DNA from: a virus
Virus record (IMG/VR): IMGVR_UViG_3300020185_000186
Location: 1 to 29,624 of that record
Reading direction: 5' to 3' (one strand)
DNA: 29,624 nt
This document shows positions 23,672 through 29,624 of this stretch, in pieces (position 1 is the stretch's first letter; each line of letters opens with the position of its first letter). The notes below the pieces were generated by a model. That model worked only from the letters and a program-made list of their open reading frames with translations, searched no databases and was not told where the DNA came from. Position numbers and translations under genes: made by a program.

Positions 23672-24289
23672 ATGAAAGTAATATTCTTAGATAATGACGG
23701 CGTGATATGCCTCTCTAATAACTGGGGAAGTCGCTTTAAGAAACAGAAGGCATTCTTTACTGAAGATAATCCACGTAAGAGCTTTGCTGATAATGGACCA
23801 GTTGAAGTGCGCTTCGACAACTTTGACCAAAAGGCAATTAAGGTACTTAATAAGATCCTAGAACAAACAGGAGCTGAGATTGTAGTTAGCTCAGACTGGA
23901 GACTACATGCGAATTTAGAAGAGTTAGGAGACTACTATGAATCTAAAGGTATTATCAAACGACCGATTGGACTTACCGAAGTTTTTCATTTTACAAACTG
24001 GCTAGAAGAAGGGTTTGTCCCAGACGACGGTGATTTTCCTTGGAACCGACATGAAAGGCATGAACAGGAGAGATATTTTGAAATCAAACGATGGTTAAGA
24101 GATCACCCAGAGGTTACACATTGGGTTGCGGTTGATGACCTACACATGGGGGTTCATGTTAAAAACAGTTCTTATGGTGCGTTTGATCGTGAGGATTGGG
24201 GTCTTGAGAACTTTGTTTGGACTCCAAGAGATTGGGAAGGTATCAAACAGAGTGGAGTCAAAGACAAGATATTAAAGTTTTTAAAATAA
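23672..24289 (+). CDS. HAD-superfamily phosphatase-like protein
   Basis: This 205-aa protein has the HAD motif I at the N-terminus, VIFLDNDGVI (residues 3-12), with Asp7 as nucleophile and Asp9 as acid. Motif II is VVSSDWR (71-77) and motif IV is WVAVDDLHMG (151-160) with Asp155/Asp156. The layout resembles the HAD domain found in multi-domain nucleic-acid repair proteins. A 3'- or 5'-phosphatase acting on RNA or DNA ends is plausible, which would complement the ligase-like proteins upstream. It lacks the capsid tag and has its own promoter region after a terminator, so it is probably made in the infected cell. Substrate unproven. Confidence 0.75.
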   Translation: MKVIFLDNDGVICLSNNWGSRFKKQKAFFTEDNPRKSFADNGPVEVRFDNFDQKAIKVLNKILEQTGAEIVVSSDWRLHANLEELGDYYESKGIIKRPIGLTEVFHFTNWLEEGFVPDDGDFPWNRHERHEQERYFEIKRWLRDHPEVTHWVAVDDLHMGVHVKNSSYGAFDREDWGLENFVWTPRDWEGIKQSGVKDKILKFLK

Positions 24290-24353
24290 GAACTCGGAAC
24301 TGAAACATTACACCTAGGTCCTATATAAAACATACATAGAAAAATAAAATTGA

Positions 24354-25754
24354 ATGCTATTAGATATTGAACAGAGAGACCAAGAGGTAATCGTCTCATA
24401 CTATAACAAAGAGGGAAAAGTCTCCTTTAAAAGATACCCAGTAAGTCAATTTGAAAACTGGGTAGTTACAGAGGAAAAAGATAAATGGAAAGACAATAAG
24501 TACACAAACTGGGACGGAAGACCAATTAAAAGACAAAGATCAAAATCTTTTAATAAGTTTTCATTAGTTTATTTTATGGACTCTCTTCCGGAAAGCGATC
24601 GACAAGAAATCTTCGAGTTTAACATGCCAAGAACATACTACGTCGATATTGAAACTGAAATAGTTGATGGTTTTCCAAAGCCAGAAGAGGCAAAGACTAG
24701 AATTTTATCGTTCTCTATCATTACTCCAGAGCGCAAGGCTATTGTTTTAGGTCTTGATGATTTATCTAGTGAACAAATAAAGAAGATTGAAGAGGACACT
24801 AATAAACACTTTAAGAACTATGACCAGGATTGGGAGTTCTCATATTATAAGTTTAAAGACGAATATAATATGCTCTACACATTCCTACATAAGTTTCTTC
24901 CGAAGTTTCCAATGATGACGGGCTGGAACTTTATTAACTATGACTGGCAGTATATTGTAAACCGATGTAAAAGACTTCAAATTGATTTAACAGAAATTGC
25001 GATCACTGGATCTCTTGATAAAAACGATAGTCGTCCACTTCATATGGGAATACTTGATTATATGCAATTGTATGATAAATATGATAGAAGTGTTAAGGTA
25101 AAAGAATCAAATAAACTTGATTTTGTTGCAGGCCAAGTTCTTGATGTTGCAAAGATCAAATACACTGGAGGTCTACAAGATCTCTATGAAAATGACTTTC
25201 AAAAGTACATTTATTATAACGTTGTCGATTCGATTCTTGTCTATTATATCGATCAAAAGTTAAAGTCAATGGAGGTACTTTTAACGCTTGCAACAATTAC
25301 CCAGATGCCTCTATATAAAGCAGCTTCTCCCGTTGCAGTTACTGAAGCATTAATGGCTCGTAAGATGGCTGAATCAAATCATAAAATTGGAGTTGATTAC
25401 AAACAAGAGGATAATAAAAAAGACGGCAAATACGCTGGAGCTTTTGTAAAACAACCAATCGTCGGTTACTATTCTGGTGTAAGTGCTTTTGACTTTGCGT
25501 CTCTATATCCATCAGTGATGAGACAATTTAATATCTCTCCAGATGCTTATATTGATTTGATACCTAAGAATCAAATAGAAGAACGTAGGAAGAATCCTGA
25601 TGAAATCGTTTGCGAGAATGGTGTAGTCTATTCAAAAGACGAATCAATCTTAAAAAGAATATTAGGTGACCTCTATAATCAACGTAAAGAATACAAGAAG
25701 ACATCGTATGAGTATTATGAAAAAGCACACGAACTTAAAAAAACTTTTAGATAG
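24354..25754 (+). CDS. 43: Family B DNA polymerase, N-terminal half only (gp43-like)
   Basis: The product is 466 aa against about 900 for T4 gp43. The exonuclease domain is intact: Exo I YVDIETE (Asp98, Glu100), Exo II GWNFINYD (Asp197), Exo III YNVVDSILV (Tyr288, Asp292). Polymerase motif A DFASLYPS (380-387) is present. The sequence continues through YNQRKEYKK, matching T4 around VFNQRKEHK, then stops at TAG. Motif B (KxxxNSxYG) and motif C (YxDTDS) are absent and not found downstream in this window in any frame. Split family-B polymerases with this kind of break are known in some Aeromonas T4-like phages (43A/43B). I infer that a second half is encoded elsewhere. A terminator follows, so the half-gene is a finished unit. 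Confidence 0.85.
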   Translation: MLLDIEQRDQEVIVSYYNKEGKVSFKRYPVSQFENWVVTEEKDKWKDNKYTNWDGRPIKRQRSKSFNKFSLVYFMDSLPESDRQEIFEFNMPRTYYVDIETEIVDGFPKPEEAKTRILSFSIITPERKAIVLGLDDLSSEQIKKIEEDTNKHFKNYDQDWEFSYYKFKDEYNMLYTFLHKFLPKFPMMTGWNFINYDWQYIVNRCKRLQIDLTEIAITGSLDKNDSRPLHMGILDYMQLYDKYDRSVKVKESNKLDFVAGQVLDVAKIKYTGGLQDLYENDFQKYIYYNVVDSILVYYIDQKLKSMEVLLTLATITQMPLYKAASPVAVTEALMARKMAESNHKIGVDYKQEDNKKDGKYAGAFVKQPIVGYYSGVSAFDFASLYPSVMRQFNISPDAYIDLIPKNQIEERRKNPDEIVCENGVVYSKDESILKRILGDLYNQRKEYKKTSYEYYEKAHELKKTFR

Positions 25755-25781
25755 CCGGTGAAAGTACTCTTGTATGGATTT

Positions 25782-25790
25782 GATATATAA
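25782..25790 (+). promoter_or_regulatory. GATATATAA promoter-like motif before nrdB
   Basis: Exact motif in non-coding sequence 27 bases after the polymerase stop, lacking a TTGAAA at the expected distance. Oddly, a terminator hairpin stands only 33 bases downstream, so a transcript starting here would begin with that hairpin. Confidence 0.35.
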
Positions 25791-25822
25791 AAAACAAACT
25801 ATTAACAAATCAATACAAAAGG

Positions 25823-25847
25823 GGTCTAATCAATTTAGACCTTTTTT
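25823..25847 (+). terminator. Rho-independent terminator between polymerase half-gene and nrdB
   Basis: GGTCTAA (25823-25829) pairs with TTAGACC (25835-25841) around a five-base loop, followed by six T. The short AT-rich stem suggests moderate strength, so read-through into nrdB is possible. Confidence 0.7.
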
Positions 25848-25875
25848 AGTCTAAAAAAAAAGGTAATATAAGAAT

Positions 25876-26880
25876 ATGGCATTATTTAAAGAAAGAATAG
25901 AATTTAAACCGTTTGAGTACCCTGTGTATTATACAGAAGGTTGGCTGAAACAGGCACAGGCATTTTGGCTGCACACCGAGATCTCAATGCAAGGAGATGT
26001 TAAAGATTGGAATGAAAGAATGGAACATCATGAAAAAAACCTAGTGGGTAACATTCTTTTAGGATTTGCACAGACCGAATGCGCAGTTTCAGATTACTGG
26101 ACAGGAATGGTTACGGACTGGTTTCCAAAATGGGAAATTAAGCAGATGGCGATGATGTTCGGTTCACAAGAGACTATTCACGCCACAGCATATTCATATT
26201 TAAACGAGACTTTAGGACTTGAAGATTTTACTGCATTCTTACATGAACCTGCAACTGCAGAAAAATTTGAGCATTTAACTTCAGTCGAAGCCGATTGGAC
26301 CCATGAAGATTTAGCTAAAAGTTCAGAGGCCAGAAATCAAGTAGCTCGTTCTCTTGCAATCTTTTCAGCGTTTGCCGAAGGAGTTTCACTATATTCTTCT
26401 TTTGCGGTACTTTACTCATTTCAAATGCGTAATCTATTAAAAGGTATTGGCCAACAAATGAAATGGTCAGTGAGAGACGAATCACTACATAGTCGAATGG
26501 GATGCCAGTTATTTAGACATATGTGTGAAGAATATCCAGAACTAAAAGAAGAAGTAAAAGGAGACGTACTTAGAGCCGCTGAATTGATGGTTGAAATGGA
26601 ACACAAATTTATTGATAAGATGTTTGAGATGGGAGATTTAGAAAACCTAAAAGCCGAAGATCTAAAACACTTTATAGTTAAGAGAGCAAATGAAAAGATT
26701 GCAGAACTTGGCTATATTGAAGGACCTTTTATGGAATTTGATGAAGTAAAAGCTTCAGAACTGGATTGGTTCTACCATTTAACCGGAGGAACAACACATA
26801 CTGACTTCTTTGCAATTAGACCTACCGACTATTCTAAGGCAGGAGAAGATGAAAACTGGGATGAAGACGACATATTTTAA
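25876..26880 (+). CDS. nrdB: Ribonucleotide reductase class I beta subunit
   Basis: This 334-aa protein supplies the tyrosyl radical that the large subunit uses to reduce ribonucleotides to deoxyribonucleotides. Metal ligands can be placed by alignment with the E. coli protein: Glu68 (QTEC, in place of Asp84), Glu99 and His102 in QETIHATAY, Glu168 (FAEG), and Glu202 and His205 in RDESLH. The radical tyrosine is Tyr106, in the HxxxY position. The acidic C-terminus (ENWDEDDIF) fits the tail that binds NrdA. The ATG lies behind an A-rich leader. Two bases after its stop comes the oxygenase gene, then nrdA, so the three form one unit. Confidence 0.93.
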   Translation: MALFKERIEFKPFEYPVYYTEGWLKQAQAFWLHTEISMQGDVKDWNERMEHHEKNLVGNILLGFAQTECAVSDYWTGMVTDWFPKWEIKQMAMMFGSQETIHATAYSYLNETLGLEDFTAFLHEPATAEKFEHLTSVEADWTHEDLAKSSEARNQVARSLAIFSAFAEGVSLYSSFAVLYSFQMRNLLKGIGQQMKWSVRDESLHSRMGCQLFRHMCEEYPELKEEVKGDVLRAAELMVEMEHKFIDKMFEMGDLENLKAEDLKHFIVKRANEKIAELGYIEGPFMEFDEVKASELDWFYHLTGGTTHTDFFAIRPTDYSKAGEDENWDEDDIF

Positions 26881-26882
26881 AG

Positions 26883-27314
26883 ATGAGAATATTTGAACCA
26901 GATTTCTTAACCGGAGAAGAAATATCAACCGCACTAAAGACTAAGCCTGGTACTTATAAGTTAAATAGGGTTCCAAGTCAAATAGCTGAAAAGGTAATCA
27001 ATAAGCTTAAAGAAAAGATTGACTTTGATGTTAAAGAACAATCATATTGGAGAATTGAAACAATGCCAAACGGACATGGATGGCATATAGACACCGGTGA
27101 TAATAATCAAATGACCTGGTGTCAAGTTGGAGTTTCTATACTACTAAATGGATCATTTACGGGTGGAGAAACATACTATGCTGATGACGCTGGAATAACC
27201 AACGTTACCAAGCAAGAAAGAAAAATTGGAGACCTATGCGCACATACTTCAGATGAATGGCACACGGTTACTCCACATAAGGGAAAAAGAACTGTCTTCC
27301 TAATGTTTATTTAA
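26883..27314 (+). CDS. 2-oxoglutarate/Fe(II)-dependent oxygenase
   Basis: This 143-aa protein has the compact double-stranded beta-helix pattern of prolyl-4-hydroxylase-type oxygenases. The iron ligands are His68 and Asp70 in GWHIDTG and His127 in DEWHTVTP. Arg136 in GKRTVFL is in the place of the 2-oxoglutarate-binding residue. GGETYYAD (94-101) matches the conserved GGxTxF/Y-type strand. The substrate could be a protein side chain, a nucleobase or a nucleotide. It lies between nrdB and nrdA with a two-base gap upstream, so it is cotranscribed with nucleotide-synthesis genes, which hints at, but does not show, a role in modified-nucleotide or DNA modification. Confidence 0.8.
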   Translation: MRIFEPDFLTGEEISTALKTKPGTYKLNRVPSQIAEKVINKLKEKIDFDVKEQSYWRIETMPNGHGWHIDTGDNNQMTWCQVGVSILLNGSFTGGETYYADDAGITNVTKQERKIGDLCAHTSDEWHTVTPHKGKRTVFLMFI

Positions 27315-27327
27315 AAAAATAAAAAAA

Positions 27328-29175
27328 ATGTTTAAAATGTTTGAAAATAAAAAAGAATCAAATAACAGCACTGTTAACCATGGTGAATCATTAGGCTGGG
27401 AACTCGGAGTAGACTTCCCAACCTGGGCTAATACTGAAATTTATGTAAAGACTATTAGTAATGGGTACCTTTTAGAAGGAGAAACCCCAAAGGACGCATA
27501 CTGGAGAGTTGCTACTACCGTAGCTAAGAGACTACAGAAACCAGAGATGGCCAGTAAATTCTTTGACTACATCTGGAAAGGCTGGTTAAATTTAGCCTCT
27601 CCAGTACTTTCAAATACTGGCACAGAACGTGGTCTTCCAATCTCCTGTTTTGGGATTGATGTCGCTGATTCGATTGCAGATATTGGCGGTAAAAACTTAG
27701 AGATGATGCTACTTGCAAAGCACGGAGGTGGCGTTGGAATTGGTGTTAATCAAATTAGACCAGCAGGAGCTACTATTAGAGGAAATGGTACAAGCGATGG
27801 TGTAGTTCCATTCTGTAAGATTTTTGATTCGACTATTTTAGCAACTAACCAGGGTTCAGTTCGTAGAGGAGCAGCATCTGTAAATATGGATATTGAACAT
27901 AAAGACTTTTGGGAATGGCTAGAAATTAGAGAGCCGAAAGGTGATGTAAACCGTCAATCTCTTAACCTTCACCAATGCGTTGTTGTACCTGATGGCTTTA
28001 TGCAAAAGATTAAGCAGGGAGACAAAGAGGCTCGTAAAAGATGGGCAGCCGTACTTAGAAAACGTAGAGCAACTGGAGAGCCATATATCATGTTTAAGGG
28101 TAACGTTAACAATGCAAGCCCAGAAGCATATAAGCAGAACGGTCTTAAAGTTTACATGACTAATATTTGTTCTGAAATTGCATTACATACTGACGAAAAT
28201 CATTCATTCGTATGTTGTTTAAGTTCTCTAAACTTGGCAAAATATGATGAGTGGAAAGATACTGATCTAATCTACACTGCAACCTGGTTCTTAGATGGAG
28301 TCTTAGAAGAATTTATTCAAAAGGCAAAATACATGCGAGGTTTTGAGAATAGTATTAGATCTGCAGAAAAGGGAAGAGCACTAGGACTTGGAGTCTTAGG
28401 ATGGCACACATACTTACAAGATCGTAACATTCCATTTGAAGGTTTATCAGCACAATTTGAAACTCGTAAGATTTTTAGTGAATTAAAGACTGAGAGCGAA
28501 AAGGCAAGCCGTGATATGGCTAAAGAATACGGAGAACCACTATGGTGCGTTGGAACAGGAATGCGAAACACTCACTTAAGAGCAGTTGCACCTACAGTTT
28601 CTAACTCTAAACTATCAGGTAATGTAAGTCCAGGAATAGAACCATGGGCGGCAAACGTATTTACTGAACAAACCGCAAAGGGAACATTTATTCGCAAGAA
28701 CAATACTCTTGAAGTGGCTCTAGAAAAGATTGGTAAGAATAGTAAAGAAACATGGGATAAGATTTTAGAAGATGGAGGAAGCGTACAGGGAATAGATTGG
28801 ATGGATGAATATTATGTAAAACACGGAGAGGTTATAGACGGTGAAAAAGGAAAGCCAGTACATAGAGAAGAACTTAACACTCTTTCAAACCAAGATGACT
28901 TTATTCCAATGAAAGATGTATTTAGAACATTTAAAGAAATCAATCAAATGGAATTAGTACGACAGGCTGGAGTTAGACAACAATATGTCGATCAGGCAGT
29001 TTCATTAAATTTAGCCTTTCCAAACACTGCAGATCCTAAGTTTATTAATCAAGTCCACCTTGAAGCATATGACCAAGGAATTAAAACACTCTACTATATG
29101 AGAACTGAATCAGTCTTAAGAGGAGACATTGCATCAAGAGCAACCGATCCCGACTGTTTAAGCTGTGACGGTTAA
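27328..29175 (+). CDS. nrdA: Ribonucleotide reductase class I alpha subunit
   Basis: At 615 aa it is shorter than T4 NrdA (754 aa) because it starts near the catalytic barrel and lacks an N-terminal ATP-cone regulatory domain. Catalytic residues are complete: Cys107 (ISCFG), the active-site group Asn279-Cys281-Glu283 in TNICSEIAL, the partner Cys296/Cys297, the radical-transfer pair Tyr589-Tyr590 (KTLYYMR), and the C-terminal redox cysteines Cys610 and Cys613 (CLSC). It reduces ribonucleoside diphosphates with NrdB. Without an ATP-cone the enzyme would escape dATP feedback inhibition through that domain, useful when a phage needs much dNTP. The leader is strongly A-rich with no Shine-Dalgarno. 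Confidence 0.93.
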   Translation: MFKMFENKKESNNSTVNHGESLGWELGVDFPTWANTEIYVKTISNGYLLEGETPKDAYWRVATTVAKRLQKPEMASKFFDYIWKGWLNLASPVLSNTGTERGLPISCFGIDVADSIADIGGKNLEMMLLAKHGGGVGIGVNQIRPAGATIRGNGTSDGVVPFCKIFDSTILATNQGSVRRGAASVNMDIEHKDFWEWLEIREPKGDVNRQSLNLHQCVVVPDGFMQKIKQGDKEARKRWAAVLRKRRATGEPYIMFKGNVNNASPEAYKQNGLKVYMTNICSEIALHTDENHSFVCCLSSLNLAKYDEWKDTDLIYTATWFLDGVLEEFIQKAKYMRGFENSIRSAEKGRALGLGVLGWHTYLQDRNIPFEGLSAQFETRKIFSELKTESEKASRDMAKEYGEPLWCVGTGMRNTHLRAVAPTVSNSKLSGNVSPGIEPWAANVFTEQTAKGTFIRKNNTLEVALEKIGKNSKETWDKILEDGGSVQGIDWMDEYYVKHGEVIDGEKGKPVHREELNTLSNQDDFIPMKDVFRTFKEINQMELVRQAGVRQQYVDQAVSLNLAFPNTADPKFINQVHLEAYDQGIKTLYYMRTESVLRGDIASRATDPDCLSCDG

Positions 29176-29177
29176 TA

Positions 29178-29186
29178 GATATATAA
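29178..29186 (+). promoter_or_regulatory. GATATATAA promoter-like motif before a short RNA
   Basis: Exact motif starting three bases after the nrdA stop, in non-coding DNA. Its predicted start (about 29192-29194) coincides with the beginning of a stretch holding three hairpins and a terminator. Confidence 0.4.
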
Positions 29187-29192
29187 TATAGA

Positions 29193-29281
29193 TCCGGTGG
29201 TATGAAACAGGACCACATTTAGGACCGTTATAGTTAACGGCTTGGGCAGAGAAAAGTTCGCTACTATCTCTGCCCTTTTTA
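29193..29281 (+). ncRNA. Candidate small structured RNA after nrdA
   Basis: Three hairpins follow each other. GTGGT (29197-29201) pairs with ACCAC (29212-29216). CCGTTA (29225-29230) pairs with TAACGG (29235-29240) over a four-base loop. GGGCAGAGA (29244-29252) pairs with TCTCTGCCC (29267-29275) and is followed by a T-run. A GATATATAA motif lies just upstream. Start motif, compact fold and terminator together suggest an independent RNA of about 85-90 bases, though a simple nrdA 3' end with extra structure is the plain alternative. It has no cloverleaf and is not a tRNA. Confidence 0.45.
29244..29281 (+). terminator. Rho-independent terminator after nrdA
   Basis: Perfect nine-base-pair stem GGGCAGAGA/TCTCTGCCC with a 14-base loop followed by five T, an A and more T. 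It is the strongest terminator in the window and closes the nrdB-oxygenase-nrdA unit and the RNA candidate. Confidence 0.88.
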
Positions 29282-29296
29282 TTTTTACAAATAAAA

Positions 29297-29305
29297 GATA
29301 TATAG
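29297..29305 (+). promoter_or_regulatory. GATATATAG, near-copy of the promoter-like motif
   Basis: Eight of nine bases match GATATATAA. It stands 12 bases after the terminator T-run and 26 bases before the ATG at 29331, the expected place for the promoter of the next unit. Confidence 0.35.
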
Positions 29306-29330
29306 ATTATAAAAAATGAAAATAAACATT

Positions 29331-29624
29331 ATGAAACACATTAAATTATTTGAACAGTTTATCAATGAATCTCAATTCGCCGATGACAGTACTTCTAGCC
29401 AAGATGCTAAGTTAAGGCTAAAAGAACGTAAAGAACTAACAAAAAAATTAATTAAGGCAACCGGGATTACAACATGGGAAGTATACTATGGCCATGGTTT
29501 TTTTATCATGAATACAAAGACTAAAGGAAATACCGGAACTGAAATATTTGGAATAAAAGATTTAGATTATAGTTTTACTTGGAGAATTCTTAACTCTGAC
29601 GATTATGAACCATTGGCACCAAAA
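29331..29624 (+). CDS. Tagged protein, 3' end cut by window edge
   Basis: The frame is open from ATG 29331 to the last base, 98 codons, so the gene continues beyond the window. It begins MKHIKLFEQFINES, differing from the 198-aa protein's tag at one position within the first 13 residues. A charged linker and helix (about 20-45; DAKLRLKERKELTKKLIK) follow, then a strand-rich part with WEVYYGHGFFIMNTKT. I recognise no family. It shows that tagged cargo genes are not limited to the 14505-23565 block and can form separate transcription units. Confidence 0.75.
   Translation, partial: MKHIKLFEQFINESQFADDSTSSQDAKLRLKERKELTKKLIKATGITTWEVYYGHGFFIMNTKTKGNTGTEIFGIKDLDYSFTWRILNSDDYEPLAPK

Noticed and set aside
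25735-25775. Programmed frameshift at the A-run extending the polymerase
   Set aside because: The -1 frame stops at once (AAC TTT TAG) and the +1 frame stops within a few codons (CTT TTA GAT AGC CGG TGA), so no shift restores motif B.
1-29624. CRISPR array, insertion sequence or attachment site
   Set aside because: No spaced direct repeats, transposase motifs or integrase were seen; repeated elements are limited to tags, linkers, collagen triplets and short promoter motifs.

Overview
The window reads as part of the genome of a large T4-like (myovirus-type) bacteriophage. Every gene I can support lies on the + strand, tightly packed, with short or overlapping junctions. T4-type replication and recombination proteins are recognisable: a gp32-like single-stranded-DNA-binding protein, a gp61-like primase, UvsY-like and UvsW-like proteins, the N-terminal half of a gp43-like polymerase, and NrdA/NrdB. 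The DNA is AT-rich. Most starts lack a GGAGG-type Shine-Dalgarno and instead sit behind A-rich leaders, which is typical of Bacteroidota, so I infer a Bacteroidota (perhaps flavobacterial) host. No integrase, transposase, tRNA or CRISPR array was seen.

Layout. (1) 1-8971: virion structural genes. These are a large protein cut by the left window edge, a collagen-repeat fibre-like protein, a membrane/coiled-coil/beta protein, a 716-aa structural protein and a small tail-tube-like protein. (2) 8977-10012: a glycine-zipper protein and a RuvC-like resolvase. (3) 10013-10310: a regulatory gap with two promoters of identical architecture, a foldable RNA and a possible 32-codon ORF. (4) 10311-14468: gp32-like protein, primase, a small ORF, UvsY-like and UvsW-like proteins. 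(5) 14505-23565: the most unusual part, a run of eight genes, nearly all carrying a short peptide of the type MKHVKLFEQFINE. (6) 23594-29175: terminator, operator-like repeat, HAD-family phosphatase-like gene, truncated polymerase, terminator, nrdB, a 2-oxoglutarate oxygenase and nrdA. (7) 29176-29624: a compact three-hairpin RNA candidate, then another tagged gene cut by the right edge.

Main hypothesis. The recurring peptide resembles the capsid-targeting sequence of T4 internal head proteins (MKTYQEFIAE type), which the prohead protease removes after [L/I]-x-E. Here it sits on two ligase-like proteins, an NMN-adenylyltransferase-like protein, a polymerase-beta-type nucleotidyltransferase, and two multi-domain proteins whose domains are separated by ESxVTEA-like linkers. 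I infer that 14505-23565 encodes cargo packaged inside the head, processed by the prohead protease and ejected with the DNA, possibly for nucleic-acid or NAD+ repair or counter-defence. The tag also occurs inside one ORF and at the C-terminus of one or two others, as if it moves between genes or genes fuse around it.
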